From assembly GCF_900890705.1 (NCBI RefSeq), contig NZ_CAAHFH010000002.1, positions 2,303,458 through 2,367,457 on the forward strand: a stretch of DNA of 64,000 nucleotides. The letters are read 5' to 3'. The DNA comes from Pontiella sulfatireligans. GTDB lineage: Bacteria > Verrucomicrobiota > Kiritimatiellia > Kiritimatiellales > Pontiellaceae. Shown piece after piece: positions 9,118-17,301 of the stretch. Position numbers and translations under genes: made by a program. Every line of letters begins with the position of its first letter. The first letter of the stretch is position 1. The notes under the pieces were generated by a model. The model had not been told where the DNA came from and did not search any database. It saw nothing but the letters and a program-made list of their open reading frames with translations.

Positions 9118-11091
9118 ATGAGCGAAAAACCATCCAAATACTATGTAACGACGCCGATCTACTATGTGAACGACAAGCCTCACATCGGCCACTCCTACAC
9201 GACCATCCTCGCTGACGTGCTGGCCAACTACCACCGCCTGCTCGATGTTCCGACCCATTTTCTCACCGGCACCGACGAGCACGGCCAGAAGGTTCAGCAG
9301 GCCGCCGACGCCAACGGCATCACTCCGCAGGAGCAGTGCGACCAAACCGTCGTCCGCTTTCAGGAGCTTTGGAAGCGCCTCGAAATCAAGAACGACGACT
9401 TTATCCGCACCACCGAGCCGCGCCACAAGAAAGTGGTTCAGGAAACCCTGCAGGAGCTGTTCGATCGCGACGAAATCTACAAAGCCGAATATGAAGGTTG
9501 GTATTGCGTCGGCTGCGAGCGCTTCTTCACCGAAAAGGATCTTGTCGAAGGCAACTGCCCCGAATGCGGCCGCCCGGTCGACAAGATTATCGAATCCAAC
9601 TATTTTTTCCGCATGAGCAAATACCAGGATTGGCTCATCGACTACATCGAGTCCAATCCCGGTTTCATCCAGCCCGCCTTCCGCGCCAACGAAACGCTCG
9701 GCTTCCTGAAAAACAAGGAGCTGCAGGATCTCTGCATCTCGCGGCCGAAGGCGCGCCTCGCTTGGGGTATCGAGCTGCCGTTCGACGCCGATTTCGTCAC
9801 CTATGTCTGGTTCGACGCGCTCATCAACTATATCTCCGCCGTTGGTTACAAATCCGACGAAGAGCAGTTCAAAAAGTGGTGGCCGTGCTCCACTCATCTG
9901 ATCGGCAAAGACATTCTCACCACGCATACCGTCTACTGGCCGACGATGCTCAAGGCGATGAATGTCGCAATGCCGGAATCCATCTTTGCCCACGGCTGGT
10001 GGCTGACGGGCCGTACAAAAATGAGCAAGTCGCTCGGCAACGTCGTCAACCCGATGGATATGATCGACAACTATGGCGTCGATGCCTTCCGCTACTTCCT
10101 CATCGCTGAAATGACGCTTGGCCAAGATGCCTCCTTCACCGAAGAAGCCTTTGTGAAGCGATATAATGCCGACCTCGCAAACGACCTCGGCAACGTCACC
10201 AACCGCGTACTGAACATGATCAGCCGCTACTGCGGCGATAAAATGCCAGCACCTGCTAAAGATGCTGGATTCGACACCGCGCTCGACGACGCCCTTTGGA
10301 AAGATACCGTGGCCGTGGCTGAAGAGATGGGCCCGATGATTTCCAACATGAAGCTCGACGCTTCCGTTGGGCTGGTCATGTCGGCCGTACGCAAGATTAA
10401 CGTCTATCTGCAGGAACGCGCTCCCTGGAGCCTCGCCAAGCAGGAAGGTTCCGAAGCGGAAGTGGCGCACTGCCTCTATACCGCCGCCGAATGCCTGCGC
10501 GTCTGCGCCGCGTTGCTCTATCCCGTCATGCCCGCAAAGATGCTTGAGCTGCGCACCGCGCTCGGCATGGCCGATGCAAAGCCGCATCTAGGCAAGCTCG
10601 CCGAATTCGGCGTGCTGATCCCCGGCTCCGAAATTTCCCAGCCCGGCGCGCTCTTCCCGCGCATCGAAGCAAAGAAAGTAGACGGAGCTTCCAGCTCCGT
10701 TGCGAAAGAGCAGAAGCCCGCCAAGAAAAATCAAAAATCGGAAATCAAAAATCAAAAATCGGCCGACGGCCTCATCACCTTTGACCAGGTCATGAATGTA
10801 AAGCTCAAGACCGCCGTCGTGCTCGAAGCCGAAAAGATCGAGGGCGCGGACAAGCTCCTCAAACTGCAGATCGACCTTGGCGAAGAAAAGCGCCAGCTCG
10901 TCGCCGGCATCGCCCTGCACTATGCGCCCGAAGATCTCGTTGGCAAAACCATCGTGGTCGTGGCCAACCTCAAGCCGGCCAAGCTGCGCGGCGTAAAATC
11001 CGAAGGCATGCTCCTCTGCGCCTCCATTGGCGACAACCTGAAATTGGTGACCGTCGAGGGCGACCTCGGCCCCGGCGCAGCTGTGAAATAA
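9118..11091 (+). CDS. metG: Methionyl-tRNA synthetase
   Basis: Charges tRNA-Met with methionine. ATG 9118 follows a GAAGAAGAG site and starts MSEKPSKYYVTTPIYYVND, the family's normal beginning. The class I motifs are PHIGHS near residue 20 and TKMSKSLGN near 300. A four-cysteine zinc knuckle (CVGCERFF to CPECG) lies near 125-145. An anticodon-binding helical domain follows to about 510, and a C-terminal EMAP/Trbp111-like tRNA-binding domain occupies 555-657 (ITFDQVMNVKLK to GMLLCAS). The 657-residue length fits the dimeric bacterial form. The linker before the C-terminal domain is unusual because its DNA resembles intergenic repeat sequence. A strong hairpin terminator follows. Confidence 0.96.
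   Translation: MSEKPSKYYVTTPIYYVNDKPHIGHSYTTILADVLANYHRLLDVPTHFLTGTDEHGQKVQQAADANGITPQEQCDQTVVRFQELWKRLEIKNDDFIRTTEPRHKKVVQETLQELFDRDEIYKAEYEGWYCVGCERFFTEKDLVEGNCPECGRPVDKIIESNYFFRMSKYQDWLIDYIESNPGFIQPAFRANETLGFLKNKELQDLCISRPKARLAWGIELPFDADFVTYVWFDALINYISAVGYKSDEEQFKKWWPCSTHLIGKDILTTHTVYWPTMLKAMNVAMPESIFAHGWWLTGRTKMSKSLGNVVNPMDMIDNYGVDAFRYFLIAEMTLGQDASFTEEAFVKRYNADLANDLGNVTNRVLNMISRYCGDKMPAPAKDAGFDTALDDALWKDTVAVAEEMGPMISNMKLDASVGLVMSAVRKINVYLQERAPWSLAKQEGSEAEVAHCLYTAAECLRVCAALLYPVMPAKMLELRTALGMADAKPHLGKLAEFGVLIPGSEISQPGALFPRIEAKKVDGASSSVAKEQKPAKKNQKSEIKNQKSADGLITFDQVMNVKLKTAVVLEAEKIEGADKLLKLQIDLGEEKRQLVAGIALHYAPEDLVGKTIVVVANLKPAKLRGVKSEGMLLCASIGDNLKLVTVEGDLGPGAAVK
10682..10762. repeat. Repeat-like DNA inside the metG linker
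   Basis: Positions 10682-10700 form the perfect hairpin ACGGAGCTTCCAGCTCCGT (8-bp arms, 3-nt loop). Positions 10725-10762 hold tandem AATCAAAAATC words. Both look like intergenic repeat sequence but remain in frame and encode a low-complexity Lys/Gln/Ser linker between the anticodon-binding and tRNA-binding domains. Confidence 0.55.
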
Positions 11092-11130
11092 GCCGCGTTT
11101 AAACACCGTCGCATCGCTCATGGGGCCTAA

Positions 11131-11159
11131 AAAAAGGAAGGCCCGAAAGCCTTCCTTTT
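11131..11159. terminator. Bidirectional intrinsic terminator between metG and hup
   Basis: AAGGAAGGC pairs with GCCTTCCTT around a CCGAAA loop. A-rich flank on the left and T-rich flank on the right give U-tracts on both strands, suiting metG (plus) and the convergent HU gene (minus). Confidence 0.85.
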
Positions 11160-11194
11160 CATCCGTCGTCTGGTGGCGGATATCGCTGGTGGTT

Positions 11195-11488
11195 CTATTT
11201 TTTGCCGACCACCGCATCGGTGGCGGCTTTGGAGACGCGGAACTTAAGAACGGTCTTGGCGGCAATCTTGATCTGTTCGCCGGTAGCTGGGTTGTGGCCT
11301 TTGCGGGCTTTGCGTTTGTGCTTAATCAGTTTGCCAATGCCAGGAATGGTGAATCCGGCGAGAGACTTAGCGCCTTTGTACGTTTGCGTAACTAAAGATT
11401 CCAACGCGGCTTTGGCCTGAACTTTGGTGATGCCTGCGTCATCAGCGATTTTAGCGATGATCTCTGCCTTTGTAGCTGGGTTTGCCAT
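11195..11488 (-). CDS. HU/IHF-family DNA-binding protein 1
   Basis: 97-residue nucleoid protein that bends DNA as a dimer. The N-terminal helical half (KAEIIAKIADDAGIT, VQAKAALESL) is followed by GFTIPGIGKLIKHKRKARKG and the DNA-minor-groove arm RKGHNPATGEQIKIAAK. The start has a good AGGAG site 8 bp upstream. A promoter lies about 70 bp before it and the hairpin at 11131 ends it. A paralogue lies at 41324; the two share the NPATGE arm but differ in the dimer half, so heterodimers are possible. Whether it is HU-like or IHF-like cannot be decided from sequence alone. Confidence 0.93.
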   Translation of the reverse strand: MANPATKAEIIAKIADDAGITKVQAKAALESLVTQTYKGAKSLAGFTIPGIGKLIKHKRKARKGHNPATGEQIKIAAKTVLKFRVSKAATDAVVGKK

Positions 11489-11559
11489 TCTTTTACTCCT
11501 ACGTGTTTTTCCTTAGACGACCCCTCCGGCACCTGCCAGAGCGGGTTCTAAACAATATA

Positions 11560-11589
11560 GATATAGCTTAACCTGTTCGTTGAGCGCAA
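11560..11589 (-). promoter_or_regulatory. Sigma70-type promoter of the first HU gene
   Basis: On the minus strand TTGCGC (11589-11584) and TATATC (11565-11560) are 18 bp apart, giving a leader of roughly 65 nt before ATG 11488. Confidence 0.5.
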
Positions 11590-11621
11590 GGAGCAATCTG
11601 TGCTGAACGAAAAAACCGAGG

Positions 11622-12782
11622 TCAAAGGCGGTCGGCGTTTTTTTGTTGGAAGGCATCGAGCCGCGCGGTTTGCTCCGGAGCCAGTTCCTCTTCCATGAGG
11701 AAGTTGTAGGCTTTGCGGCCGATCAGGAAGGATTTGCTTTCGAGCAGGGGAAGGGTGTTGCTGGCGACGGCGGCCGACGATGGGTTGCGCGCGTTCATCA
11801 AGTTGAGCAGCAGATGGACTTCGTAGTAGCTTTCCAGGGAGGATAGCGAGGTACTGAGCCGGTCGTAGAATCCGGCCGGCGCTTCAAGGTCGGTGGCGTT
11901 TAGCGAAGAGAGGTAGAGCACCCGCTGCTTTTCGGCGCTTTGGGCGAAGAGTTTTTCAATGGCGACGTAATACGTGTCGGCGCCGCGGCTCTCGAAATAT
12001 TCCAGCCCTCGGCTGGCTAGTTCCACGTTCCCTTGCAGGGCCAGTTCAAAGACGGCTTGCGTCGTTGCTGCGTCGCCGGCGCCGCGCTCGGTCAGCTGTT
12101 CAATGGCAAAGGCCATGCGCTCCTGCCTTTCGCTGGCGAGGTATTGCAGGAGCTGTTCGTTGGTCATTTTATCTTCGGATATGCTGAGGATGGTTTCCTG
12201 AATGTCGCTGTTGGCCCAATGCCAGAGGTTGTAGCAGGTGTAGACCGCGCCGGGAACAATAGCGCTTTTGTCGGAGAGCAGGGTAGCGCCGGAGGCCCCG
12301 TCGATCTCATCGCCGGTCTGTGCTTCGGCGGGGGAGACCACATCCGTTGCGGCGACGTTTTTCATCGACGATTCCCGGTCCTGCAAAATCTGCAGGAGCT
12401 TGCTGTGGTCTGCATCGGTGAATTGTTTATGGCCGCGCTTCGTCAGGGTTCCGCCCTCCGGGAAGGAGTAGCGGACAACGTTGCCCAGCGGATCCCAGAA
12501 CAGCCGGACCGTGATGATGTCGCACTGGCTGTCGCCGCAAATGACCGATGGAACATCCAAATAGTATTCAACCGGAAATCCTTGTTCATCCGAGGATTGG
12601 AACAGGATCCATTCTGTCGCCTCTGACCGGTTGAGGCCCGGATGCATGACGAGGATGTCGATCTCAACGGGTTTGGGCGGCTGGCCCGTCTGGGACATGG
12701 AGAAAAGCACGCAGGAGAAAAGGACGGCGCCGGCGACGGTCAGCCCCCGTCTGCGGCGTCGGAGATGAGAATGCTTATTCAT
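11622..12782 (-). CDS. Uncharacterised membrane-anchored protein with an FMN-binding-like SGAT motif
   Basis: Not assigned to a known family. ATG 12782 is chosen because MNKHSHLRRRRRG directly precedes one hydrophobic segment (residues 14-30), giving a basic-then-hydrophobic signal or anchor; longer starts only add unlikely sequence. Residues about 30-195 form a domain with QGFPVEYYLDVPSV and, near 170, EIDGASGATLLS. The latter recalls the D-x-x-SGAT motif of FMN-binding (NqrC/RnfG-type) domains, though here it is followed by IVPGAVYTCYNLWHWAN, so covalent flavin attachment is only a possibility. The C-terminal half is helical and resembles HEAT-type repeats. It is divergent from the MATE gene. 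Confidence 0.7.
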   Translation of the reverse strand: MNKHSHLRRRRRGLTVAGAVLFSCVLFSMSQTGQPPKPVEIDILVMHPGLNRSEATEWILFQSSDEQGFPVEYYLDVPSVICGDSQCDIITVRLFWDPLGNVVRYSFPEGGTLTKRGHKQFTDADHSKLLQILQDRESSMKNVAATDVVSPAEAQTGDEIDGASGATLLSDKSAIVPGAVYTCYNLWHWANSDIQETILSISEDKMTNEQLLQYLASERQERMAFAIEQLTERGAGDAATTQAVFELALQGNVELASRGLEYFESRGADTYYVAIEKLFAQSAEKQRVLYLSSLNATDLEAPAGFYDRLSTSLSSLESYYEVHLLLNLMNARNPSSAAVASNTLPLLESKSFLIGRKAYNFLMEEELAPEQTARLDAFQQKNADRL

Positions 12783-12922
12783 GACCGCGACACTACGCAT
12801 TAGGGGCCGTTTTGTCGATGCGTTGTGTATTTTGATCTCTCCCGCCCGAGGGGGTGAAATTGCATCTTTTATTTTCATTTCCAGTTTCATCCCCGGGCCT
12901 TTGGGCGTAGATTGCGCGCCTT

Positions 12923-14347
12923 ATGCCCCCCCCCGAAACAGAGCCCCGCCCGTTTGGCGGCTGGAAGGAATTGATGAAGGTCGCTTGGCCGTTGATCATC
13001 AATTCCGGCACGTTTGCCGTGTTGAATTTTTGCGACCGGCTATTCCTTTCGTGGTATTCGGAAGATGCGTTCCGTGCATCGCTTCCGGCCGGCATTCTGT
13101 TTTTCACGCTGGTGTGCGGCTTCATGGCGCTGGCGGGTTTCACCAACACCTTCGTTTCCCAGATGTGGGGCGCCGGCGACAAGCAGGGATGCGCCAAGGC
13201 GACGGCGCAGGGGATCATCTTTTCGTTGCTTTCGATTCCGCTCATCATGGCGCTGACGCCGATCGGCCTGTGGTCCCTGCGCATCAGCGGTCACGGCCCG
13301 GAGGTGCTGGCGCTGGAGGAGGAATATTTCAAGATCCTGATGTGGTGCGGCGGCGGCATGGCGCTGAGCTCGGCGCTGAGCAGCTTTTTTTCCGGACGCG
13401 GGAAAACGTTTGTCATCATGGCCTGCAACATTATCGCCAACGGGCTGAACGTCGTGCTCAACTATTGCTTGGTCTTCGGCAAATGGGGCTTCCCGGAAAT
13501 GGGCATCGCCGGGGCGGGGTGGGCGACGGTGATCGGCTCATGGATCAGCCCGTTGATTTTTGCACTGCTCTATTTTTCCAAGTCCATCAACGCCGAGTTC
13601 CAGACGTTCAAGAACCTGCGCTACGACGCTTGGCTGTTCAAGCGGATGATCCGCTTCGGGCTGCCGTCGGGCCTGCATTGGTTTCTCGATGTGGCGGCCT
13701 TCACCGTCTTCGTGCTGCTCGTTGGGCGTTTGGGTCCGATTGCCCACATTGCCAGCAACATTGCGTTGAGCATCAACCTGATTGCCTTCATGCCGATGAT
13801 CGGCATGGGCATGGCGGTTTCGATTTTGGTGGGGCAGTATCTCGGGCGCAATCAGCCCGGCGACGCTGAGCGGGTGGGGTGGGTGGCGCTCAAGCTCGGC
13901 ATTGGCTACATCATCTTCATCGGCATTACGTTTCTGTTTTTTCCTGGCTTCTATACCAATGTGTTCGAGGGCAACGCTCCCGCTTCGGTGCCGTTCGACG
14001 AGCTGCTCAAGGCCGTGCGCATTCTCCTGATGATGCTGGCGGTCTGGGGGATTGCCGACGCTACGGGCATCATTCTTTCCGGTGCGCTCAAAGGGGCGGG
14101 CGACACGCACTTTGTGATGTATTTCCAGTCCGTTGTGGCCTGGGGGTTCCTGGTGCTCGGGCAGCTGGTAATTGTGTTGGTGTTTAAGGCGGGGATGTAT
14201 GTCAGCTGGGCATGGACGCTGCTCTACATCATCATTCTTGGAGTCGGCTTTATGCTGCGCTTCCGTTCCGGCCGTTGGAAAAGCATCGATCTGCTCGACC
14301 GCCGCGCCACGGTTTCGGTCGAACCCGGCATTCCGGTTGAGCATTAG
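12923..14347 (+). CDS. MATE-family multidrug/toxin exporter
   Basis: Integral inner-membrane protein of about 12 helices that exports organic cations or metabolites against Na+ or H+ flow. The N-terminal half begins ELMKVAWPLIINSGTFAVLN and contains FTNTFVSQMWGAGDKQGCAK, the classic MATE loop; the second half repeats the pattern at SILVGQYLGRNQPGDAERV. 474 residues is normal. ATG 12923 is followed at once by a run of nine C (MPPP) and has no ribosome-binding site. An in-frame ATG at 12974 has GGAAGGA at a good distance but would shorten the region before helix 1. Substrate cannot be told from sequence. Confidence 0.9.
   Translation: MPPPETEPRPFGGWKELMKVAWPLIINSGTFAVLNFCDRLFLSWYSEDAFRASLPAGILFFTLVCGFMALAGFTNTFVSQMWGAGDKQGCAKATAQGIIFSLLSIPLIMALTPIGLWSLRISGHGPEVLALEEEYFKILMWCGGGMALSSALSSFFSGRGKTFVIMACNIIANGLNVVLNYCLVFGKWGFPEMGIAGAGWATVIGSWISPLIFALLYFSKSINAEFQTFKNLRYDAWLFKRMIRFGLPSGLHWFLDVAAFTVFVLLVGRLGPIAHIASNIALSINLIAFMPMIGMGMAVSILVGQYLGRNQPGDAERVGWVALKLGIGYIIFIGITFLFFPGFYTNVFEGNAPASVPFDELLKAVRILLMMLAVWGIADATGIILSGALKGAGDTHFVMYFQSVVAWGFLVLGQLVIVLVFKAGMYVSWAWTLLYIIILGVGFMLRFRSGRWKSIDLLDRRATVSVEPGIPVEH
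12926..12934 (+). repeat. Homopolymer C9 tract directly after the MATE start codon
   Basis: Nine C residues at codons 2-4. Tracts of this type can slip during replication. Loss or gain of one base would shift the frame from the first codon, while the in-frame ATG at 12974 could still be used. Confidence 0.6.
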
Positions 14348-14503
14348 TTTTTTTTCGGGGACGGCAGGAAAAGTTGAAATAGGGAATGAGCGGACGCAAA
14401 AAATTAAAAAGTTGTTAAACCTGCGGGTCTCGCTTTTACTGGCACGCTGGCTAAGGAAGTGAAGACAAACAAGGCCACACCATAAAATAAAGGGACGGGG
14501 TAG

Positions 14504-15097
14504 ATGTTGAGCGAGTATAAAAACAAACGGAATGAGAGCGCGACCCTGCGATGCGGCCATCCGGAAAATGGCCGGAAAGGATCCGCATTAAAGCGTGCGC
14601 CCCTTTTGGTTTCGTGCGTGGCTTTGGCCAGTTTTCTGTCCGGATGCAAGCTGCTGTTGATCACCTCGGCCGTCGCGATCGGCGCCGTCGGGCTTGCCGG
14701 CTATGGGGTGTATAAGGCTGGCGATGCCGTCGTGACGGGCGTGGGCAACGTGGGCAAGGCGACGGCCTCGGTTATGTTTTTCAACGGTGACTACAAGACC
14801 CAGTGCGACTTCAATGTGGAAACCGTTTGGAAAGCCGCCAATCTAGCCTGCCAAAAGGCCGGGTTTGGAGAAATCGACGGGTCGTACGATGCGCTGTCGG
14901 GCAAGCTGACCGCCAAGACCCGCGACGGCGCGGAGATCACTATTAAACTGAAAAGCATCGACCCGCAAACCACCGAAATAGAAATTCGCGTCGGTGTAAC
15001 CGGCGATCTGGAAATGTCGGAAACCATCCATGGCTTGATTTTGCAGCGGCTTCCTGCTCCCGTCGCCCCGAAAACCACGACAGAGGTGACATCATGA
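14504..15097 (+). CDS. DUF3568-family lipoprotein
   Basis: Small envelope lipoprotein of unknown role. A long basic N-terminus precedes a hydrophobic stretch ending in the lipobox LSGCK at about residues 45-49; a shorter start upstream of that stretch is possible, since no clear ribosome-binding site fixes ATG 14504. After the Cys comes a glycine/alanine-rich hydrophobic segment (SAVAIGAVGLAGYGVYK), typical of DUF3568, then a beta-rich domain with YDALSGKLTAKTRDGAEITI. Its stop overlaps the next ATG by 4 bp (ATGA), so the pair is translationally coupled. Confidence 0.75.
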   Translation: MLSEYKNKRNESATLRCGHPENGRKGSALKRAPLLVSCVALASFLSGCKLLLITSAVAIGAVGLAGYGVYKAGDAVVTGVGNVGKATASVMFFNGDYKTQCDFNVETVWKAANLACQKAGFGEIDGSYDALSGKLTAKTRDGAEITIKLKSIDPQTTEIEIRVGVTGDLEMSETIHGLILQRLPAPVAPKTTTEVTS

Positions 15098-15693
15098 ATC
15101 AGTTTCGCGCCGTTACGGCTTCGTTGGTTTTTGCTGCCAGCCTTTTTGGTTGCGCCAGCACACCGCAGACCTTCGAGATCGGGCCGCTCGTCGGGCTTGA
15201 TAATCCTTCCCTCCACATTCTGGTCAGCCAAGAGCATGATATTCCGGTTTCCGGGACGTTCGGCTGGGGCTATTCCCTGCTGAAAGCGCCGCCGGACTTT
15301 GACTCGCCCCTAAGCGTTGTCAACGGCCGGCTGCATCAGTCCATGCATGAGGCCTTAAGCGGCAAAGGGCTGGTTTTTACCGAGACCGAACCGGACCTAA
15401 TCGTAAGCTATGCATTGGCCTCCGCCGGCGACATTGATGCCGACGAGCTGAACCAGGCCTACGGGGACAAGATCGATCCGGCCATTCTCGAGACGAAATG
15501 GGATATGCACTACAAGTGCGGCGTACTGATTCTCGATGTGGTGGACCGCAAATCGGGACTGCTTCTTTGGCGCGGGTCGATCATGGCCGAGATCGACATG
15601 GACTGGCCGGAAGAGCGGAGAAAGGAACGGAGCAACGACGTGGTTCAAGCACTTCTTCGCCACTATCCGCAGCCCTGCACAATCAAGAAATAA
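15094..15693 (+). CDS. DUF4136-family lipoprotein
   Basis: Envelope lipoprotein: signal peptide with lipobox LFGC at residues 17-20, then a DUF4136-like domain. Features include FGWGYSLLK, a GLVFTETEPDLIVSY strand pair and GVLILDVVDRKSGLLLWRG, which fits the family's closing LDLVD...LVWRG pattern. Function is unknown; the family is common in Gram-negative outer membranes. It overlaps the DUF3568 gene by 4 bp. Downstream lies about 400 bp of gene debris. Confidence 0.78.
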   Translation: MNQFRAVTASLVFAASLFGCASTPQTFEIGPLVGLDNPSLHILVSQEHDIPVSGTFGWGYSLLKAPPDFDSPLSVVNGRLHQSMHEALSGKGLVFTETEPDLIVSYALASAGDIDADELNQAYGDKIDPAILETKWDMHYKCGVLILDVVDRKSGLLLWRGSIMAEIDMDWPEERRKERSNDVVQALLRHYPQPCTIKK

Positions 15694-15821
15694 AGCAAAG
15701 GCGTTCCGCAAAGCGGCGAGCAATTGCCGGCGCCGGGGCCAAGGTTTGGTGGCGAGATCGAAAACGGCGCGCGGCAATCCAAGGCGTGGTGGGCGCCGCG
15801 CATTGTTCCCTCAAGCAGGCG

Positions 15822-15884
15822 TCCAATGTACTGCTGATCATTACGGACGATTCGGGCTTCGGCGTGCCGAGCACCTTCGGGGGC
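15822..15884 (+). pseudogene. Remnant of a sulfatase N-terminus
   Basis: One frame encodes SNVLLIITDDSGFGVPSTFG, which matches the first strand and metal-binding DD motif of S1-type arylsulfatases; the expected PTP and CxPSR blocks never follow. Upstream and downstream codons in this frame have no sulfatase likeness. It is a gene fragment of about 21 codons that joins directly to another fragment in a different frame. Confidence 0.6.
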
Positions 15885-15885
15885 G

Positions 15886-16089
15886 AAGCCTGCTACTATT
15901 TACCGCGGATATTGCTATCGTTCAGTGTATGTGGATGGGTACACTTCCTGCACCGTGGTAGAGCCGCCGGGCGGCGCGATTAAAGAGGTGATCGGTGGAG
16001 TGACTTATTATGTGTTTGAAGGCATCTACTATAGACGCACTTATTCTGGCGGGCAGGTGGCATACATTGTCGTATCGGATCCGAAATAA
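15886..16089 (+). pseudogene. 5'-truncated DUF6515-like protein remnant
   Basis: Open in a different frame from 15838 to TAA 16087, with no start codon or signal peptide. The reading runs YRGYCYRSVYVDGYT, VVEPPGGAIKEVIGG, VTYYVFEGIYYRR and VAYIVVSDPK, which recalls the Tyr/Gly/Val-rich DUF6515 domain with its PPxGA block. The N-terminal export signal of such a protein is missing and is replaced by the sulfatase fragment. The next gene begins 20 bp later. Confidence 0.5.
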
Positions 16090-16109
16090 ATGAACAGGGA
16101 GAAAGGAAG

Positions 16110-16583
16110 ATGATGAGTGCGTCAATCGCTAAAAATTGGATAGGGCTGTCTGCTATTATAGCCGTATGTCTGTCGGCCTTCGGATGCCAGGTGTTTTCTA
16201 CGACGTCAGGAGCCCGTTTTGCATCGGTTGAGATCAGCGGGCATAGCACGAAGGAAGTCTCGGCAGCCACAATTGCTGTTTTCGACAAAGCGGGCTACAT
16301 GTCTACAGGGGTGGGTGATGAACTGCTGTTCGAGCGCGACGGTCCTGAATGGATGCAGATAGCCTATGGCAGCAATATCAAGAGCGGAGGGCCGGTTTCG
16401 GAGCGGATTAAGGCTCAGATCGTTAATCTCGGTGACGGAACCCTCCGTTTGCAGTGCTCCGCCTATGCCATGCCGGAATCGGGGGGTATCGGCGATAAGG
16501 AAATGCAGCTGCTGATGACCCGACGCCGGCCATACAGAGCGTTGTTGGAGCAGGTGGCCCAGAAGTTTTCGGCCACGCCCTGA
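16110..16583 (+). CDS. Uncharacterised small lipoprotein
   Basis: 157 residues; GAAAGGAAG precedes two adjacent ATG codons (16110, 16113). A hydrophobic signal ends in the lipobox LSAFGC near residue 26. The mature part has a VEISGHSTKEVSAATIAVFDKAGY helix-strand segment and a late Arg-rich patch (TRRRPYRA); no family was recognised. It resembles other short lipoproteins of this cluster (14504, 15094) in length and layout. It is the last plus-strand gene before a convergent lipoprotein gene. Confidence 0.68.
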   Translation: MMSASIAKNWIGLSAIIAVCLSAFGCQVFSTTSGARFASVEISGHSTKEVSAATIAVFDKAGYMSTGVGDELLFERDGPEWMQIAYGSNIKSGGPVSERIKAQIVNLGDGTLRLQCSAYAMPESGGIGDKEMQLLMTRRRPYRALLEQVAQKFSATP

Positions 16584-16644
16584 CCCCGAAGCCGCTTTCC
16601 GACTGTCGGCGGTGATGCGGTGCCCGGAAATGGGCTATGAAACT

Positions 16645-16672
16645 AAAAAAAGGCACACCGTTGCGATGCGCC
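16645..16672 (-). terminator. Intrinsic terminator of the minus-strand lipoprotein gene
   Basis: On the minus strand GGCGCA...TGTGCC forms a short stem closed by seven T (16651-16645). It lies 28 bp past the stop of the 16700 gene. A tandem TTTCAAG repeat sits just upstream of it at 16673-16692. Confidence 0.6.
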
Positions 16673-16699
16673 TTTCAAGTTTCAAGTTTCAGATTTGGC

Positions 16700-17206
16700 T
16701 TAGAGGCCGTAGGCCGAAAGATCCACGCCGAGCCCTTTGAGCTTGTCGAGGTAGATGCCGTAGCGGTCTTTCAGGCCGTTGAGCTGGCCGGTGTATTGCG
16801 AGAGCTGGTCCTTAAGCGCCTTGCCTTTTTCGCCGATCACTTCGGTCATTGAAAGCCCTTTGACCTTTTCGGTCAGCGCACCAATCTGGTCCTTCTTTTC
16901 CAGAATCACATGCTTGTACTGCTCTGCATAGGCCAGCACCTCGTTCTTGTCGAAGGCGGCCACCTTTTCTTTGATTTCCTTAACCGATACGTTGAGGTCG
17001 CTCATCACATCTTCCGTCTTCACGGTAAACGAGCTGACGGCGGCGGAGGCCTTTTTGGTGACTTCCTCGGTTTTTTCCGCCACCTTCACCGCAGTTTCCT
17101 GCACCTCTTCGGCGCTCATCATTTCGGTGGTTCCGTCTTCGCGTTTTTTGCAGCCGGCGCCCAGTGCAATCATTGCGGCCAATCCGTAGAACATAATCTT
17201 TTTCAT
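16700..17206 (-). CDS. Coiled-coil lipoprotein
   Basis: 168 residues from ATG 17206, which has GGGAGCGAG upstream. Signal peptide MKKIMFYGLAAMIALGAGC ends in a lipobox with Cys near residue 19, then charged KKRED. The mature part is rich in Lys, Glu, Val and Ala heptads (VKVAEKTEEVTKKASAAV, VKEIKEKVAAFDKNEV) and is predicted to be mostly long helix. No enzyme motif is present. A role as an envelope spacer or tether, like Lpp, is possible but unproven. It lies downstream of the MFS gene on the same strand with 95 bp between. Confidence 0.72.
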   Translation of the reverse strand: MKKIMFYGLAAMIALGAGCKKREDGTTEMMSAEEVQETAVKVAEKTEEVTKKASAAVSSFTVKTEDVMSDLNVSVKEIKEKVAAFDKNEVLAYAEQYKHVILEKKDQIGALTEKVKGLSMTEVIGEKGKALKDQLSQYTGQLNGLKDRYGIYLDKLKGLGVDLSAYGL

Positions 17207-17301
17207 ATCTCGCTCCCTTGTGTTGAATTTAATTTCCCAGACGCTGGAAAGACTAATGAAATGTTTACGCCTGTACAGCATCGAATCTGCGAATTTTCGG
17301 G

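Noticed and set aside
9094-10587. 497-codon minus-strand frame opposite metG
   Set aside because: Shadow of metG; composition is not protein-like and no motif is present.
15498-15983. 161-codon frame across the DUF4136 end and debris
   Set aside because: Its first half lies inside the DUF4136 gene in another frame; only the short sulfatase-like part is meaningful and is listed as a fragment.
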